Of a DNA stretch of 61,542 nt, positions 12,252 to 25,100 are shown piece after piece. Location: assembly GCA_037176905.1 (NCBI GenBank), contig JBBBWG010029865.1, positions 1-61,542 of the forward strand, given 5' to 3'. Source of the DNA: Azolla pinnata (taxonomy: Eukaryota > Streptophyta > Polypodiopsida > Salviniales > Salviniaceae). The notes under the pieces are model-generated. The model saw only the letters and a program-made list of their open reading frames with translations, was not told the DNA's origin and made no database searches. Within the stretch, counting starts at the first letter, position 1; every line of letters starts with the position of its first letter. The position numbers and the translations under genes are program-made.

Positions 12252-13265
12252 GTATGTATGTGTATGAATGTGTACGACCGTATGCGTATCCGTATGCGTA
12301 TGGATGGATGTATGCCGGTGCGTATGTACGTATGCGTACGTATGCCGGTGCGTGTCGTGTGTACGTACGTATGTATGTGTACGCCGTATTCCTACGCCTG
12401 TGTATGTATGTATGTTTGTGTAAGCCGTATGCCTATGCGTATGTATGTATGTATGTATGGGTACGTCCTATGCATAGGCGTACGTATGCATGTGTGGATG
12501 TGTACGTACGTATGTCTACGAGTCTGTATGTATGCATGCATGTGTACGTGTGTACGCCTATGCCTATGTACGTACGGAAGTACGTATTTCTATGCGTACG
12601 CGTGCGTGTGCATGTATGCGTGCGCTGTGCGTATGTATGTGTATGCTTGTATGCATGTGCGTCTGCGTGTGTGTATGTGTGTGGGCATGCATGTATGTGT
12701 ACGCACGTATGTCTATGCGTATGTATGTGTACGTACGCATGTCTATGCGTATGTATGTGTGCATGTATGCATGTGTACGTACGATGTCTATGCGCATGTA
12801 TGTGTGCATGTATGCATGTGCCGTGCGTATGTGTGTGTGCCTGCGCGTCCATTCTATGCATGTGCGTGTATGCATGCATGCATGTGTGTGTGCGTGTATG
12901 CGTGCACATGAGTGCATATGTCCATGCGTGTGTATGTATGTGTGCATGTGCGTGTGCATGTATGTATGCGTGCATGTGCGTGCGTGCATATGTCCATGCG
13001 TATGTATGTATGTGTACATGCGTGTGCGCACAAATTGTCCATGCGTGTATATGTATGTATGCATGCGTGCGTGCGCGCACGTGTGCATGCATGTATGCAT
13101 GTGTGCGTGCGCGCACGTGTGCATGCATGTATGCATGGATGCGTGCGTCTATGTATGTGTGCGCGCGCGTGTGTATGCATGCACAGCATGTAAGCATGCG
13201 TGTATCTATGTATGTGCTTTCGTATGTATGTATGCATTTCATGCAAGCATGCGTGTGTCTATGCA
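12252..13265. repeat. Alternating purine-pyrimidine tract, TG-rich top strand (COPE-proximal half)
   Basis: About 1 kb built from GTAT, GCAT, GTGT and GTAC words, with nearly every step alternating purine and pyrimidine. G and T dominate the top strand. Sub-repeats of roughly 30-60 bp are visible, such as CCATGCGTGTGTATG and GCGCGCACGTGTGCATGC. The long open frames it creates (up to 448 residues of Cys, Met, Val, Tyr and His) are by-products of the repeat. Composition predicts Z-DNA potential, which is an inference. Confidence 0.9.
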
Positions 13266-13299
13266 TGTGCATGCGCAAAGCATTTCAGCGGCGGAGCGC

Positions 13300-13595
13300 A
13301 CATGCAACATGCACACATGCACACATACAGCGCACACAAGCGCACATACATACATACATAAATACATACGCCACGCCCACATACATACACATACGCACAC
13401 ATACATACGCACGCACGCACATCATACATCCATACACACATACGCGTGCACGCATGCATGCATACATACGTACATACATACGCATGCATGCATACATACG
13501 TGCATACATACGCATGCATGCATACATACGTGCATACATACGTACATACATACGCATGCATGCATGCATGTGCGCGCACATACATGTACATGTTT
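13300..13595. repeat. Alternating purine-pyrimidine tract, CA-rich top strand (NMT-proximal half)
   Basis: The same word family as the preceding tract, but as its reverse complement: ACACATAC, CATACATACG, and CGCATGCATGCATACATACG repeated with a period near 32 bp from about 13449 to 13567. A short mixed spacer (about 13270-13300) separates the two halves, so together they form a large imperfect inverted arrangement between COPE and NMT. Confidence 0.88.
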
Positions 13596-13711
13596 CTTAA
13601 CCTAACTCTCTCTTCTGTACGCCCTCCGCCTTCCGTTTCTTCTCTGACGCTGCTCCTGTTCCCCACGCCCCAGGCTCGGGTTTCTCTTCGCCAGATCGAT
13701 TCTGAGTCCAG

Positions 13712-16196
13712 GTAAAGCTCCCCCGCCTTCTTTCCCCCTTCCCCTCCTCTCCTCCATTTTTCTTTTCTCCTCATTCTTCTCTTGCTTTGATGATTTCCGC
13801 TCTCTTGCTTTGATGATTCCTGCTGCTTGTACGGTGGATCGCCATTTCGTCCCGTTTTGTAAGTTGAAAACACGGAGACTCCTCCGTTTTCTCATCTTTT
13901 CTTGGCGTCACAGTTACTTGAATATGCGGAAACCCCTGTGTTTAAAATTCTAGGGTCCGGGTTTGAGGCCTTTCTTTTAATCTAGTCTTTATTCAGATTT
14001 TGTTTCGGCGGCGTTTTTCTTTCTCCTCCTCTGCATCTTCTTCTTCATTTCTTATTGCGAGTGCCGCCATTCTGCATTTTCTAGTTAGATTTCCGTTGGC
14101 ATTATTTCAGTTTTGCTCAGATTTCTGTTACTCTTTGCTTTCTTACTTAAATTTCCGCTGCCGTTCTTAAATATTTTGTTAGAATGTAACATCTTTGCTT
14201 TTTTCTAGTCAGCTTCTGTCGTAAGACCAAGTATTCTTAGCTAGATTTCTGATTATGGTATTTTATTTCGAGCGCTGATGTTATTTATTGCAGCTTGAGT
14301 GAGCCTTTTGGTTTGGATGCATTGGCAGTTGTACGCCTGTTTTCAGTTATCTATTTCAAGCTGAAATTCTGCAGGGAATGTCGTATCTCCTTGTTTTATA
14401 TCTGTAGCAATTGTCAGTCATTTCTGTTTACAGTATCCTTTTTGTCGAGTGCTTCACATTAAATCGACCTCTATCAACGAGAGATTGATGAAAGGGTGAA
14501 TCTTTCTCTGTGGAGTTGCTGGCAGAATGGGCCATTTCGACCTCTTATAAAAGTCATCAATAAATCTTTCCATTGTTTTTGTTTCTTGGTATTTGAAAAC
14601 TCTGAGTTTATTCTTTCCCATGTTTTGCGTTTTTGTTATTATGCATCATTTCAGATGGTCCGATTTGATATCCACACATCCTTCAAACATTTCTAGAAAG
14701 AGAGACTAGATTTCTACACTATTCCATATGATAAATACGGAGAATGACCAACTTCCTAGGCCACAGTGGTGAGTTTCCTATGTTTATGGATAAAGTCAAG
14801 ACGTCAACATTATTGTTTTGTGCTGGAGTAAAGTCACAAACGAAAAGAATTTGATTTTATCATTTCCTGACTTGTAATCTCTATTGATGAGATGGTGCCT
14901 CTGCCCTTGGAGCTTGATGTGCTACTTTCAACAACAAAAGTCAAATGTACAGAACCACCTTTTGAGCAATGAACTTTTACGATTATCTGTAAAATATTCT
15001 TATCAATACTTCTCATCGCCTTTTTACAGTTCATTGATTCAGATGAAATATTAAGCATTCAAAGTTAGGAAATCCTACATTGGTTCGGATTCATAAGAAA
15101 AGGATGACAGAAATCCAAGTACAATTTTTAGTGGAAAGGCTTAGGCACTACTTTGGGGCACCTGGTTGCCAGCTGAGGCAGCGATTTATAGCAGTAAATG
15201 CCATACATAAATGACTTCAATCACAGAAACCCAAGTACCATATTTAGTGCAAAGATTTAGGCAGTAATTTTTGGCACTGGATCCCAAAGTCAGCCACAGA
15301 GCCAGCCATTTATGGTAGTAAATACTGTGAAAGGTATTCAGCGTGGACAAATGCTCTAGGATTGTAAGCCAATGCAACCTGTCTTAGGGCAAGGTGACAG
15401 AAACTGTTTTAGCAATGAATTATGCTCCAAAACTGCACAGCAGCCATTTAACAGTGGGTGCAATAAAACATCTGAGGCATACAGCCAGGGGCTCCAAGGA
15501 GTAAGCCAAATCATTTTGTTCTGTAACACAAAATGGTTAAAGTTTGTGATTACAATGGGAAGCTTATCAGGATATTTGATGACTGAAAGTGGATGAAGTA
15601 CGTATCAGTTTCATTGTCTCGTCTCATATCTGTCATATGATACGATGATAACGAGTGTTTTATCGTTAGGGAGGATACTAAGATTTATGATCACAATAAG
15701 GAGTCAATCTGGATATTTGAAGGGCCAAAGTGAATAGACAACTCAACATCTGTCACAAGACCTGTATAGATTCTGCATTGCAAAATTTGACTTCTATTCT
15801 TCTATTTTTTTTCTACAAAGTAAACATTGAGCTACGCTTGTTGGCTTGGTCATTTGGATCTAATTGTTTGTTCCTGGTTTTGCATTTTATGTTCTACTTT
15901 ATGTTCAATTTGTATGCTGTTTTCTCCCCAGTATCACGTAAAATTGGTGTTTGCAAAAATTAATTTGCATTCTAGTTCTTTGTAGATTTATGTTTAATGG
16001 GTTTTAACATCCATTGGTAGATTTTCTAACATATTCATTGATGTGAATGACTTTGTAGACCACATCATTCAGTTCTCTCGTGTAAATTTGTATTAAAATT
16101 TCTTTCCTTACAAACATTAAACTCTATTTAGTTGATGCATGTTCTTGATTTGATCTGTTTTTATTTTGATGAGGTTTGACTGTTTACAATTTGCAG
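13712..16196 (+). other. Predicted 5'-leader intron of the N-myristoyltransferase gene
   Basis: A donor (CCAG|GTAAAG) at 13712 follows a CT-rich leader at about 13600-13711. A clean acceptor (TTTGCAG) ends at 16196, eight bases before the NMT ATG. The interior is T-rich, as in plant introns, with no coding sequence. Long first introns in 5' leaders are common in constitutive plant genes and may raise expression. The exact start of transcription is unknown. Confidence 0.6.
15106..15315 (+). repeat. Two-copy diverged tandem duplication, period 116 bp
   Basis: ACAGAAATCCAAGTAC and TTTAGTGGAAAGGCTTAGGCA at 15106 recur in changed form at 15222 within the NMT leader intron. TTTATGGTAGTAAAT-like sequence follows each copy. 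Confidence 0.75.
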
Positions 16197-16204
16197 CCTG
16201 CTTA

Positions 16205-17521
16205 ATGGCTGGGGCCGAATCTAGCCATATAAATGGGAACCCAAACCCAGAAGATTCAATCACACCTGGAGACAATGAAAACTTAATGCAAATGGGGTTT
16301 AAATCAAGAGAAGAGCTAGCTAAGACTCTTGGAAAATCATTGAATCTTGATAAAAGACATCCTTTCTGGGAAACACAACCTGTAGAACAATTTGGAGATA
16401 AAGGAAAAGACAAAGTTGAAGAGGGACCGATTGAACCTCCGCAAGATGTATCAGATGTGAAGCAAGAGCCTTCTAATTTGCCTAAAAACTTTGAATGGTG
16501 TACATGTGATGTGAGCTCCGATGAAACTGCAGCTGAGATTTATAGCCTTTTGAGCTCAAATTATGTTGAAGATGATGAGAACATGTTTAGGTTTAACTAC
16601 TCAAAAGAATTTCTCCGATGGGCTCTTCAGCCACCAGGGTATTTCACCAGTTGGCACATAGGAGTCCGTGGGCAGGCAAACAAGAAGCTAGTGGCTTTCA
16701 TTAGTGGAGTACCTGCCCGAATCCGTGTTCGGGATAAGACCATACTGATGGCCGAGATCAATTTCTTATGTGTACATAAGAAGCTAAGGTCTAAAAGGCT
16801 AGCTCCTGTGCTTATTAAAGAAGTTACCAGAAGGGTACACTTAGAAAATATATGGCAAGCAGTATACACAGCAGGTGTTGTTCTTCCCACTCCAATTGTC
16901 ACTTGCCAATATTGGCATCGTTCGTTAAACCCCAAGAAGCTTATAGATGTGGGGTTTTCTCGTCTTGGGGCCCGCATGACTATGAGTAGAACTATCAAAC
17001 TTTATCGATTGCCTGATAACACTATCACTCCTGGCTTTAGACAAATGGAACGGCATGATGTGCCTGCTGTATGCCGCCTTTTACAAGCGTATCTCAATCA
17101 GTTTGTTGTGGCTCCAGAGTTTTCTGATAAAGATGTGGAGTATTGGTTACTTCCAATAGAGAATGTGATAAGCAGCTTTGTCGTTGAAGATCCAGAATCA
17201 AGAGAAATCACAGATTTTTGCAGCTTTTACACACTCCCATCTACAATTCTTGGCAATAAGAATTATACCGATCTCAAGGCAGCGTATTCATATTACAATG
17301 TAGCAACTAAGACTCCATTGTTGCAGCTCATGAATGATGCATTAATTGTGGCCAAGCGTGAGAAATATGATGTGTTCAATGCACTTGATATTATGCATAA
17401 TCAGTCCTTTTTGAAAGACCTCAAATTCGGTCCAGGTGATGGCCATCTTCACTACTATCTCTACAACTATCGGTTAAATGCGGCAATGAAGCCGTCAGCG
17501 TTGGGCTTAGTCTTGCTTTAA
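16205..17521 (+). CDS. NMT1: Glycylpeptide N-tetradecanoyltransferase (N-myristoyltransferase)
   Basis: A single uninterrupted coding exon of 438 aa, close to the usual plant length of about 434. The enzyme transfers myristate from myristoyl-CoA to the N-terminal glycine of target proteins in the cytosol and at ribosomes, anchoring many signalling proteins to membranes. Family blocks seen: FWETQPV near the N terminus, PKNFEWCTCDV, ALQPPGY, the EINFLCVHKKLRSKRLAPVL oxyanion and acyl-CoA region, TCQYWHRSLNPKKLIDVGFS and the C-terminal GLVLL. The terminal leucine carboxylate serves as catalytic base in characterised NMTs and is intact here. An earlier in-frame ATG at 16166 lies on the intron side of the acceptor at 16196, so I use the ATG at 16205. 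The gene is head-to-head with COPE. Confidence 0.95.
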   Translation: MAGAESSHINGNPNPEDSITPGDNENLMQMGFKSREELAKTLGKSLNLDKRHPFWETQPVEQFGDKGKDKVEEGPIEPPQDVSDVKQEPSNLPKNFEWCTCDVSSDETAAEIYSLLSSNYVEDDENMFRFNYSKEFLRWALQPPGYFTSWHIGVRGQANKKLVAFISGVPARIRVRDKTILMAEINFLCVHKKLRSKRLAPVLIKEVTRRVHLENIWQAVYTAGVVLPTPIVTCQYWHRSLNPKKLIDVGFSRLGARMTMSRTIKLYRLPDNTITPGFRQMERHDVPAVCRLLQAYLNQFVVAPEFSDKDVEYWLLPIENVISSFVVEDPESREITDFCSFYTLPSTILGNKNYTDLKAAYSYYNVATKTPLLQLMNDALIVAKREKYDVFNALDIMHNQSFLKDLKFGPGDGHLHYYLYNYRLNAAMKPSALGLVLL

Positions 17522-19199
17522 AAAGGGTAAAAATGTTACTGTTTTTGGTACCAAACCTCTTTTTTCTTAGCAAAGTGATGGTGAGAATAATTAGTAAGAA
17601 ACTGTTTTGCATGCTAGAAAGTTCTATCAAGTGAGCTTGGGCTTTGTTTTCATGGTACAGCGGAGGTGAAACATTTATCATCCCTAAGTTCGTAATGCAG
17701 CATAAAATTGATGTAACATTCCTTACTAAGTGAAACAGGTTGGGTGGGGCTTGAATCAAGCTAAGAAGTCTGTATTGACCCATATTACTGACAGCTTTAT
17801 TCTGGTAATTCTCATTTTCTTCGGGACCATATTTCTTTCCTGGAAACTCAGTTTTTATTACGTGGAAAGGAGATTTGTGAGAGACTACATTTTTTATTGT
17901 ATTATAATTCGCTCTGTACTCATTGCCATAAGAAAATGGTGGAATTTTGTACTTATGGAAGTCCCATTGCTTCTCAAGGTTTCCATTTTGATGTCTTAGT
18001 ATTGATAGCATTGGAAAAGTGTACTTCGCAAAGAAAATGCTAGAATTTTCTACTTCGATTATGGAAGTACCATTGCTTCTCAAGGTTTCCAATATGATGT
18101 CTCAGTATTGATAGCATTGGAAAAGTGTACTTAGCAAAAAAAAATGCTGGAATTTTGTTCTTCGATGATGGAAGCCCCACTGCTTCTCAAGGTTTCCAAT
18201 ATTATGTCTTAGTATTGATAGCATTGGAAAAGTCTACTTTGCAAAGAAAATGCTGGAATTTTATATCTTTGATGATGGAAGCCCCATTGCTTCTCAAGGT
18301 TTCCAATATGATGTCTTAGTATTGATAGCATTGGAAAAGTGTACTTTGCATGGTATGAACTCTCAGATATGGTTCCTGGCAAGATGAAAATTTAATCATG
18401 AAACATAGTAGAGTAGTACGTGCTTCACTTCAACTTTTGCTAATAATTTCTGTCATGCGCCTATGACAAATTTCATGTTGCATAAATCCTACTAAACCTC
18501 TTGAAGCAAATGGAAGCGTACAGGAACTTATCGGATGGAATGGATCGGTGTTTGGTTTATCCCCATTATTCAGCAAAAAGAGATTTTTAACTGACAAAAA
18601 GTGCAGACAAAAATTTACAAGCGACTCTGGTATTGGAAATCACAACAATAAAACTGAAACACGCACATCTTCAGGTTAGTTATAGGCTGTGTGGAATGAC
18701 TAACCGGACTGACCACGAATCAGGTAACAGATGAGGTGCTTAAACATCTGATCGGCCTTCAAAATGTAAATGACACGATTTAAGACACATACAAATGACA
18801 TATAGCACTCAATGGCTTCACCTTCAATTTTTTACAGACGGTTGATTCGATTCAGAGAAGTAATGGTCAATAGGAGAACCCTCCCCTCCTCCCTATACTG
18901 TGTATTACAAAACAGAGTTTGCTTTATTTAGCGTATGTGTTGTGATGATTGTTGCTCTTGCCAGATGGCGCAGGATTGTGGCTTATAGACAACTTGGTAG
19001 AAAATGTGCATTTTGCGGTACATCAAAATTTGTAGATCCATCTTGCTTCTGTCATATCTCTTGTCTGGCCTTTTGGGCTCTCAGCTTTTAACCAGAACTT
19101 TCTCTCCCAAAATCTTTGAAGAGAAGATGTACAATGTCGAAAGAATCCAGAAGCTTCAAACCCACTTCCTGAAAATATTGAAGTGATACGCGATCGGCA
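17522..19199. other. Convergent intergenic region between NMT and the LMBR1 gene
   Basis: Contains the 3' UTRs of both neighbours and a four-copy tandem repeat (17930-18352). The rest (18353-19199) shows no coding region or family that I recognise. Confidence 0.7.
17930..18352 (+). repeat. Four-copy tandem repeat, period 106-107 bp
   Basis: Each unit contains GCTGGAATTTT, a variable TTCGATGATGGAAG, CCATTGCTTCTCAAGGTTTCC, ATATGATGTCTTAG and ATTGATAGCATTGGAAAAGT. The last block starts at 18001, 18107, 18214 and 18321. Units 3 and 4 resemble each other more than unit 1, as expected for stepwise tandem growth. The array starts about 410 bp after the NMT stop and may be transcribed in its 3' UTR. 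Confidence 0.93.
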
Positions 19200-22100
19200 C
19201 TACCTTGATGAAGAAGAATCCAAAAGGTTCAAATCTATAGTGCCGTCATCAAAATCCCGATTGCTTGGCTTTCGCCTCAGATTCTCGAAAATATAATCTA
19301 GAGTCTCACTCGAGGACGATTGCGGCTTTGGTGGATGGGACTCATCAGACTGTCCCAAAGGTGCAAATCTTCTGCCAGCTATGGAGAACTTGAGATCCTG
19401 AAAGCTTGCTTTGAAGTAATCCCACCGTGAGCCTGTGTTATCAGCACCAGCACTCTCTGTCTGGACACTTGTAGAAGAATCAGATCCATTCCTCGGAGGT
19501 GTTTTCGACTCTGTGGTAGTCAATTGCAGCTTGTTTTTCCCAGAGATATATTTGGCAGCAGTAGAACTTCTATTTGCATAAGAGGTGCGTGAATCCTCTC
19601 TCTGCACCGAATTGACATTGCTATAACCTTTTGGGGCATTCTTGTCATATACAACCTTAGATGAAGATTGTGGCTCATTGTTGCCCTTCACCACAGTCGC
19701 GTTCTGAATCATAAGAAGTAAATGAGATTCTTATTTGTGAAGGGAACAGAGAAAAGTGCTTAGAGATATAAACACAACATTAAAGCCATACCCTCAATAT
19801 TGCTTCTGCTTCAACATCCCCACTTAGATTCCCAAAGTTCCTGGCAAGGGGTACTACATTTTCCCCAATACCAGACCCTTCAGCCATCCACACTCTTTCT
19901 GTAAAAGACCAGTCAAACCTCATACGGTGAAATAAAACATAAACCAGCCTCTATCTTTAAAAGGATGTTACTAACCTTTATGAAGAATAATCAGGCCTGA
20001 AGTGTCAAACCCATCATCATCTTCACTCTCGGTTTTAAACAAAAGCTTACGCCAACTACCAAAGAAATTTATGACTCGATCAAAGAAACCACTTGCAATT
20101 AAGATAGTATAGATAACCATAAAGAGTGGATATATCTTATTAAAATGGTCATTGAAAAAGGGAGCTGCGTCATCCATCTTCCCCATTCTCTGCAACACTA
20201 TCTTTGACAGTAAGTAATCTAGAATTCATATTTTAACCATCAACAAGTTGCTACCATCTATCAAGCGTAAATCCCACCTTTTCAAATATTGTCTCTGCAC
20301 CATCACCCAGTCGAATCAAGTTCAGAAAATTATATGCGATTGGTGCTGCATATCTAGCAACCATCCTAAATAACCAGAACAGAATTTAGCTCCCTTCAGT
20401 CAAAAGAACATTCAAAGAATAATTTAATGCCAATACATACGAGCAAATCATCAGCAAGCTGACGGAACTTGTGTATCTAGGAGTAAGATAATAAAACGTG
20501 AACATTCCCAACTTGAAAAGAGAGAAGTATGTGCATGCACACATATACATTAATGGAATGAAGGCAATTGTCTGCAGCCCACACAAATACACATGTTAGA
20601 ACCTGCAATGAGCACTGTAATATTTCTTACACAAGTAAGAGGTAAAGATATACCTGCACCAGTATTTCTTTCCTTCCCACTGCTTTTATGAACAATGAAA
20701 AGAGAGATAAATCTACATTTGGAAGTAATGTAGCTTCAGCGAAAAGAAGAGCAAAGCTCATTACACCTAATGTTACTGCAAGGGTCCGCTGAAGATATTG
20801 TTTAAGAACACACTCCCAGATCCATTCTATGAAAACATAAAGAGAAGTCAGAGTGAATGCATATGCACATCAAATCCATATAGATATGTACGGCCATAGA
20901 TATGTAAGGGCATACGTTTCTACTCTGTGCATACGTATGTAAGGGCAAATATGCAACAAGAATTTCTTTAGTAGAAAGTCATTTCTCTCTCCAATGCAAG
21001 CACGTCATACTGAAGCACTTCTCTGGCCACTTCTTGCAGTTCAGAGTTGACAGAGCTTTGCATTTGGAATTACACATACATGCAAAGGTGCTGAGAGATT
21101 TTGACGTTCATAAACATCTATAGAAAATGTTCTACCTAAATTTAAAACTTAGCAACATGAGCATTGACCCCACTGTGTTCTTCAGAAAAAAAGCTTCATC
21201 TGTGAAGTTGCTTAGCTAACGTAGTTTCAAGTTAATTGCTTATCAATAGAAAAGTACAGCAATCAATTAAGTTAACGAGTGCCCCAGCTGAACGATCAAG
21301 TCACCATGTCAGAATTTATATGGCCAGAAGAACACAAAACTAGCAGGCTGTTGTAGCATCTTACCATGGGCTGGAAATGCTATTAATGCCTATACCGTTA
21401 TAGAGTTTGGATTCACAATTTGTATTCTGTGGGTTTCTGACGGGATAGTTCATTGTGATCGTATGTTTTTCATTCTATGCTTGTTTTTGTCATATCTGCT
21501 TTTATGTGAATCAACTGTTTATGTAGTGGTTGTGTATATGCACAAGTTTAGGTATTTGCATTCATTTCAAAGTAAATTCCCATTTTTTGTAATAGTATAA
21601 TTTACACAAACATACATTTCTCAATAACAGAAATATAACAGTTTATATCACATAGGCCGACATAAACTCTGAAGAAGAATTGATGGAAAAAAAACCAAGA
21701 CATTACCTCCAACATCCAGATATTGCATGAATTTTCCTGTTCGAGGTTTACGCATGCTAGATATGTAACGCCTGCAACAATTAATTAAAAAATGATTTAT
21801 AAAGATCATTCACCTCCCTACATATGGCATGTTTAATTAAAAGCCTGTGCTGAGATCTCTCTAATTGCAGACAAAGTTCCTGAGTTGACATTTGATCCTT
21901 ATAAACAACAAAAATCATGAAACCAATTCCCAGCACCCACAAATAAAATCTTAACTCAAATGCATTTAGTTAAAACAACTCCCGTGTGGTCACGTTTTAA
22001 GCTATACAGATGTATGGAATAAATTCTAAGAGATATTTAAGATACAGGGTCCAAATCCCACTAGATTGCATACCAACTGATCCCTTTGTCAACCAAGGTT

Positions 22101-25100
22101 ACAATCAACTGCACAAGGCATACGAAAAATACTCACAAACAAAACATAATTCCAAGCCATATTTGTTTGAGCCAATTCCTTCGTGTGAGCTGATGATTTA
22201 TGATAAATACGTATACTTAGGAATTACAACTCAGTATATGCAGATCGACCTCTGAGTTTATTCACAAATCAATGCCAACCATATGCCATGTACCATACAG
22301 TTGGTATACAATTTAGTGACATTAGCATCTTCTAAGAGTCCACAATACCCTATAGGATGAACCTCATATCACACCTTTCTATTGAAATAAAAATAAAAAT
22401 AGTTGAAATAATCCTGCATCTATGAGAAGAAATGAATAGATAATATACCAGTTTTGCAAGCTACCATTCTCATAATTTCTTATGGTGTCTTCCAGCTTCA
22501 ATGCATCTCGAACACACATTATGTATTCACTGTAAGAAAAGTCATTACCGCATTTACTTGGAAGAATTATGAAAGAATTCAAACATAGTTTGATAAGAGA
22601 TCAAGAAATTCTCGTAGTATCATTTCGAGGTCAATACGATATGTTACCTCTTGAAGCGGCAATAAGAGTAACGAGCTTTACGTAATCGCCGCCGAAGATC
22701 AGCCATGGACTTCTCGTCTGCATCATAATCCATGTCACTTTCTCCCATCCTTCCACCGGAAGGCTTAAAAGAAGGGTCTTCCGCAGCCTGTAACGTGAAA
22801 GTTTCCATCATATAACAGTATGAATTGCATTGAATCCCATCAGCTCATTTGCAATTATTCGATGTACAAACCCATTGGACAAGTATGTTGTCAATAACAT
22901 CCATATATCGCCGTAAAGGATCCCTCCTTGACATCTGATTTGAAGTACCTTGAGCAATCTGGCATAGGTTCATAAATTGTCACAAACAGGACCAACCTGC
23001 AGAATAAATGGGCTAATGTAACCATGCAAAAACTGTGAAGTTGGCAGGCATGCCCTTCCAATGCTTCATCAGTTAATCAGTTCATGATCCTCATAATCGA
23101 CGAATATTATTAGCATACCACAATTGCAGTTGACAATTCTCGATGGGCGTCATCAAGGCTGACAGCCACTCTTGCGACTCGATGGGAGAGCCGTTTGTGG
23201 CGATAATTCCAATTAGCATTCCGCCAAATAGTGCGTGGAATTTCCAAAAGGCCAAAGCCAAGAAGAAATGCACCAGTAACAAGACCAAACGTGTTTGAAC
23301 ATGCAATTGCAAGTCCCATCACACGATTCCTAAGAGTTCAATTGACAAAGCATATCAATAAAACAAAATTATGAATTAGCTAATTTTCAATCACCACGTA
23401 AGCTGATTAATGATTTCTGTAAGTTGAGGTTAACAGTGTTTTACTATATCACAAATTGTTTGCAATAATAAAAAAGACTCCATGGAGGAAGAGAGAGACA
23501 AAGGAAACTGATCATAAAATGTCAAACGTCAAAATATTTAAAGCATCTGGAAAGCGCATATATTCCATAATCGTCAGTTTTACCATTGCAGTCTATGCAG
23601 AAGTAAGAGAATAGCGACTCCTAGCAATCCCACTGATCCGACACTTAAGTAGAAGATGAGATTGACACGGACACTAGTCTTCAATCTCTGAGAAAATGTG
23701 AAATCACCAGCATCTTCATACCCTTGCAGAAGTGGAACAATAAGCCTGTATTCAGAAACTTGATGTTGTCAAGAGGATGCGCAGATGCATAAAATGATGA
23801 GAAATTCTGTATCTCTTATCATTGCTGACATTCATGGAGTATGACAAAAACAATCAGAATGATCAAGCACTTTAATCCAATGATTGAATACATGTATGGA
23901 TATATAAGCAGTCAACATCGAGTCTTGCAGAATAAATAACTAAACATGACATTACACTCCAACTCCTAAGTATGAATGAGGTCACAACATACATCGGAGT
24001 ATACTGACTGGAATCAATCACCACATAGTGAGAGAGACTCTCCAAATACACCACTGAAGTTAAGTAATCCTTGTTGACAGATAATAATAATGTCTAAAAT
24101 TTTGTTCCCACAAACATGAGTCTAGAGCATCTGATTATGGTAAACATGAAGACCAGGTCCTAGAGATTTTGTTGAGGTACAAGGTTTGTAATTCTTATGT
24201 TATTGATACATTTCCAATTTGACATTTACTAGAATCCTCTATTCATGGAAGCGCTTTTAGAGCAGATCAGGTGATGACAAATAATAAAAAATTTCAGGCA
24301 TCCACTTTCCACATAAATGCTTTGCAAAGGCAATAGAACGTTAAAATGAAACATGCGCATTAATGGCTATTATCTACGGAACGAAACTCAAGATTCCTCA
24401 ACAGGTGCATAAACTTCGAGTTCCATCAGAATGCAGATCTAGGAAAGCAGTTGTGTCGGAAAATTTTCTTTTGGGTTCATGTTTCATACATCAGTCATCT
24501 TTTAAAAATTGCCCAATCTACTAATGTCTAGCCGGACACTGAATTTGAGAATACCATTCTTTTTCCTGAAGAAATCGTAAGGTACCAATGAGGAAAAGCT
24601 TTACGATCAAAAAATTTGTACACCACATATGGCAGAAATACTCTCCTACAAATAAGATTCATAAATTGTGAAAGTAATTTCTCACAATATCAAACTAACC
24701 CAGGATTTCCATAACGAGCAAGAAAGGAAATGGTCTCCTAACTAAACTACTATAAATTTATGGTATCTCCTCGGATCTTTCATCTGATACAACAATAGAT
24801 CATGCTGTTGCTTGAGATTACTGCTCTTTGAAGAAATTGAAGTTACCAAAATGGAAAGAAACTCTGTCAAAGAAAACTACATACCAGGTGAGTAAGAAAG
24901 TGCTCCAATAAGACCAACTCCACATTAAGGCGATGCCACCATTGCTACCACTTGAAATAGTCTGAAAAAGAGGACGGGAAAGAAGTACTTCAATCAGTAA
25001 TCTAGACTCCTTATTTTAATGGAAAAACGGATAAAACAATTATATCTAGAAAGGCCGGAAAACATATATACTAAAAACAAGCACTTATCGAGAAGAGGGG

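Noticed and set aside
12254-13605. Open frames of 448, 371, 281 and 217 residues, on both strands
   Set aside because: They are made only of residues encoded by GTAT, GCAT and CATA words (Cys, Met, Val, Tyr, His, Thr, Ala). Several frames on both strands are open at once, and no domain is visible. They follow from the repeat having no stop triplets in those frames.
16166-16204. Upstream in-frame ATG of the NMT frame
   Set aside because: It lies before a strong TTTGCAG acceptor, so it should be removed with the leader intron. The ATG at 16205 gives the normal protein length.
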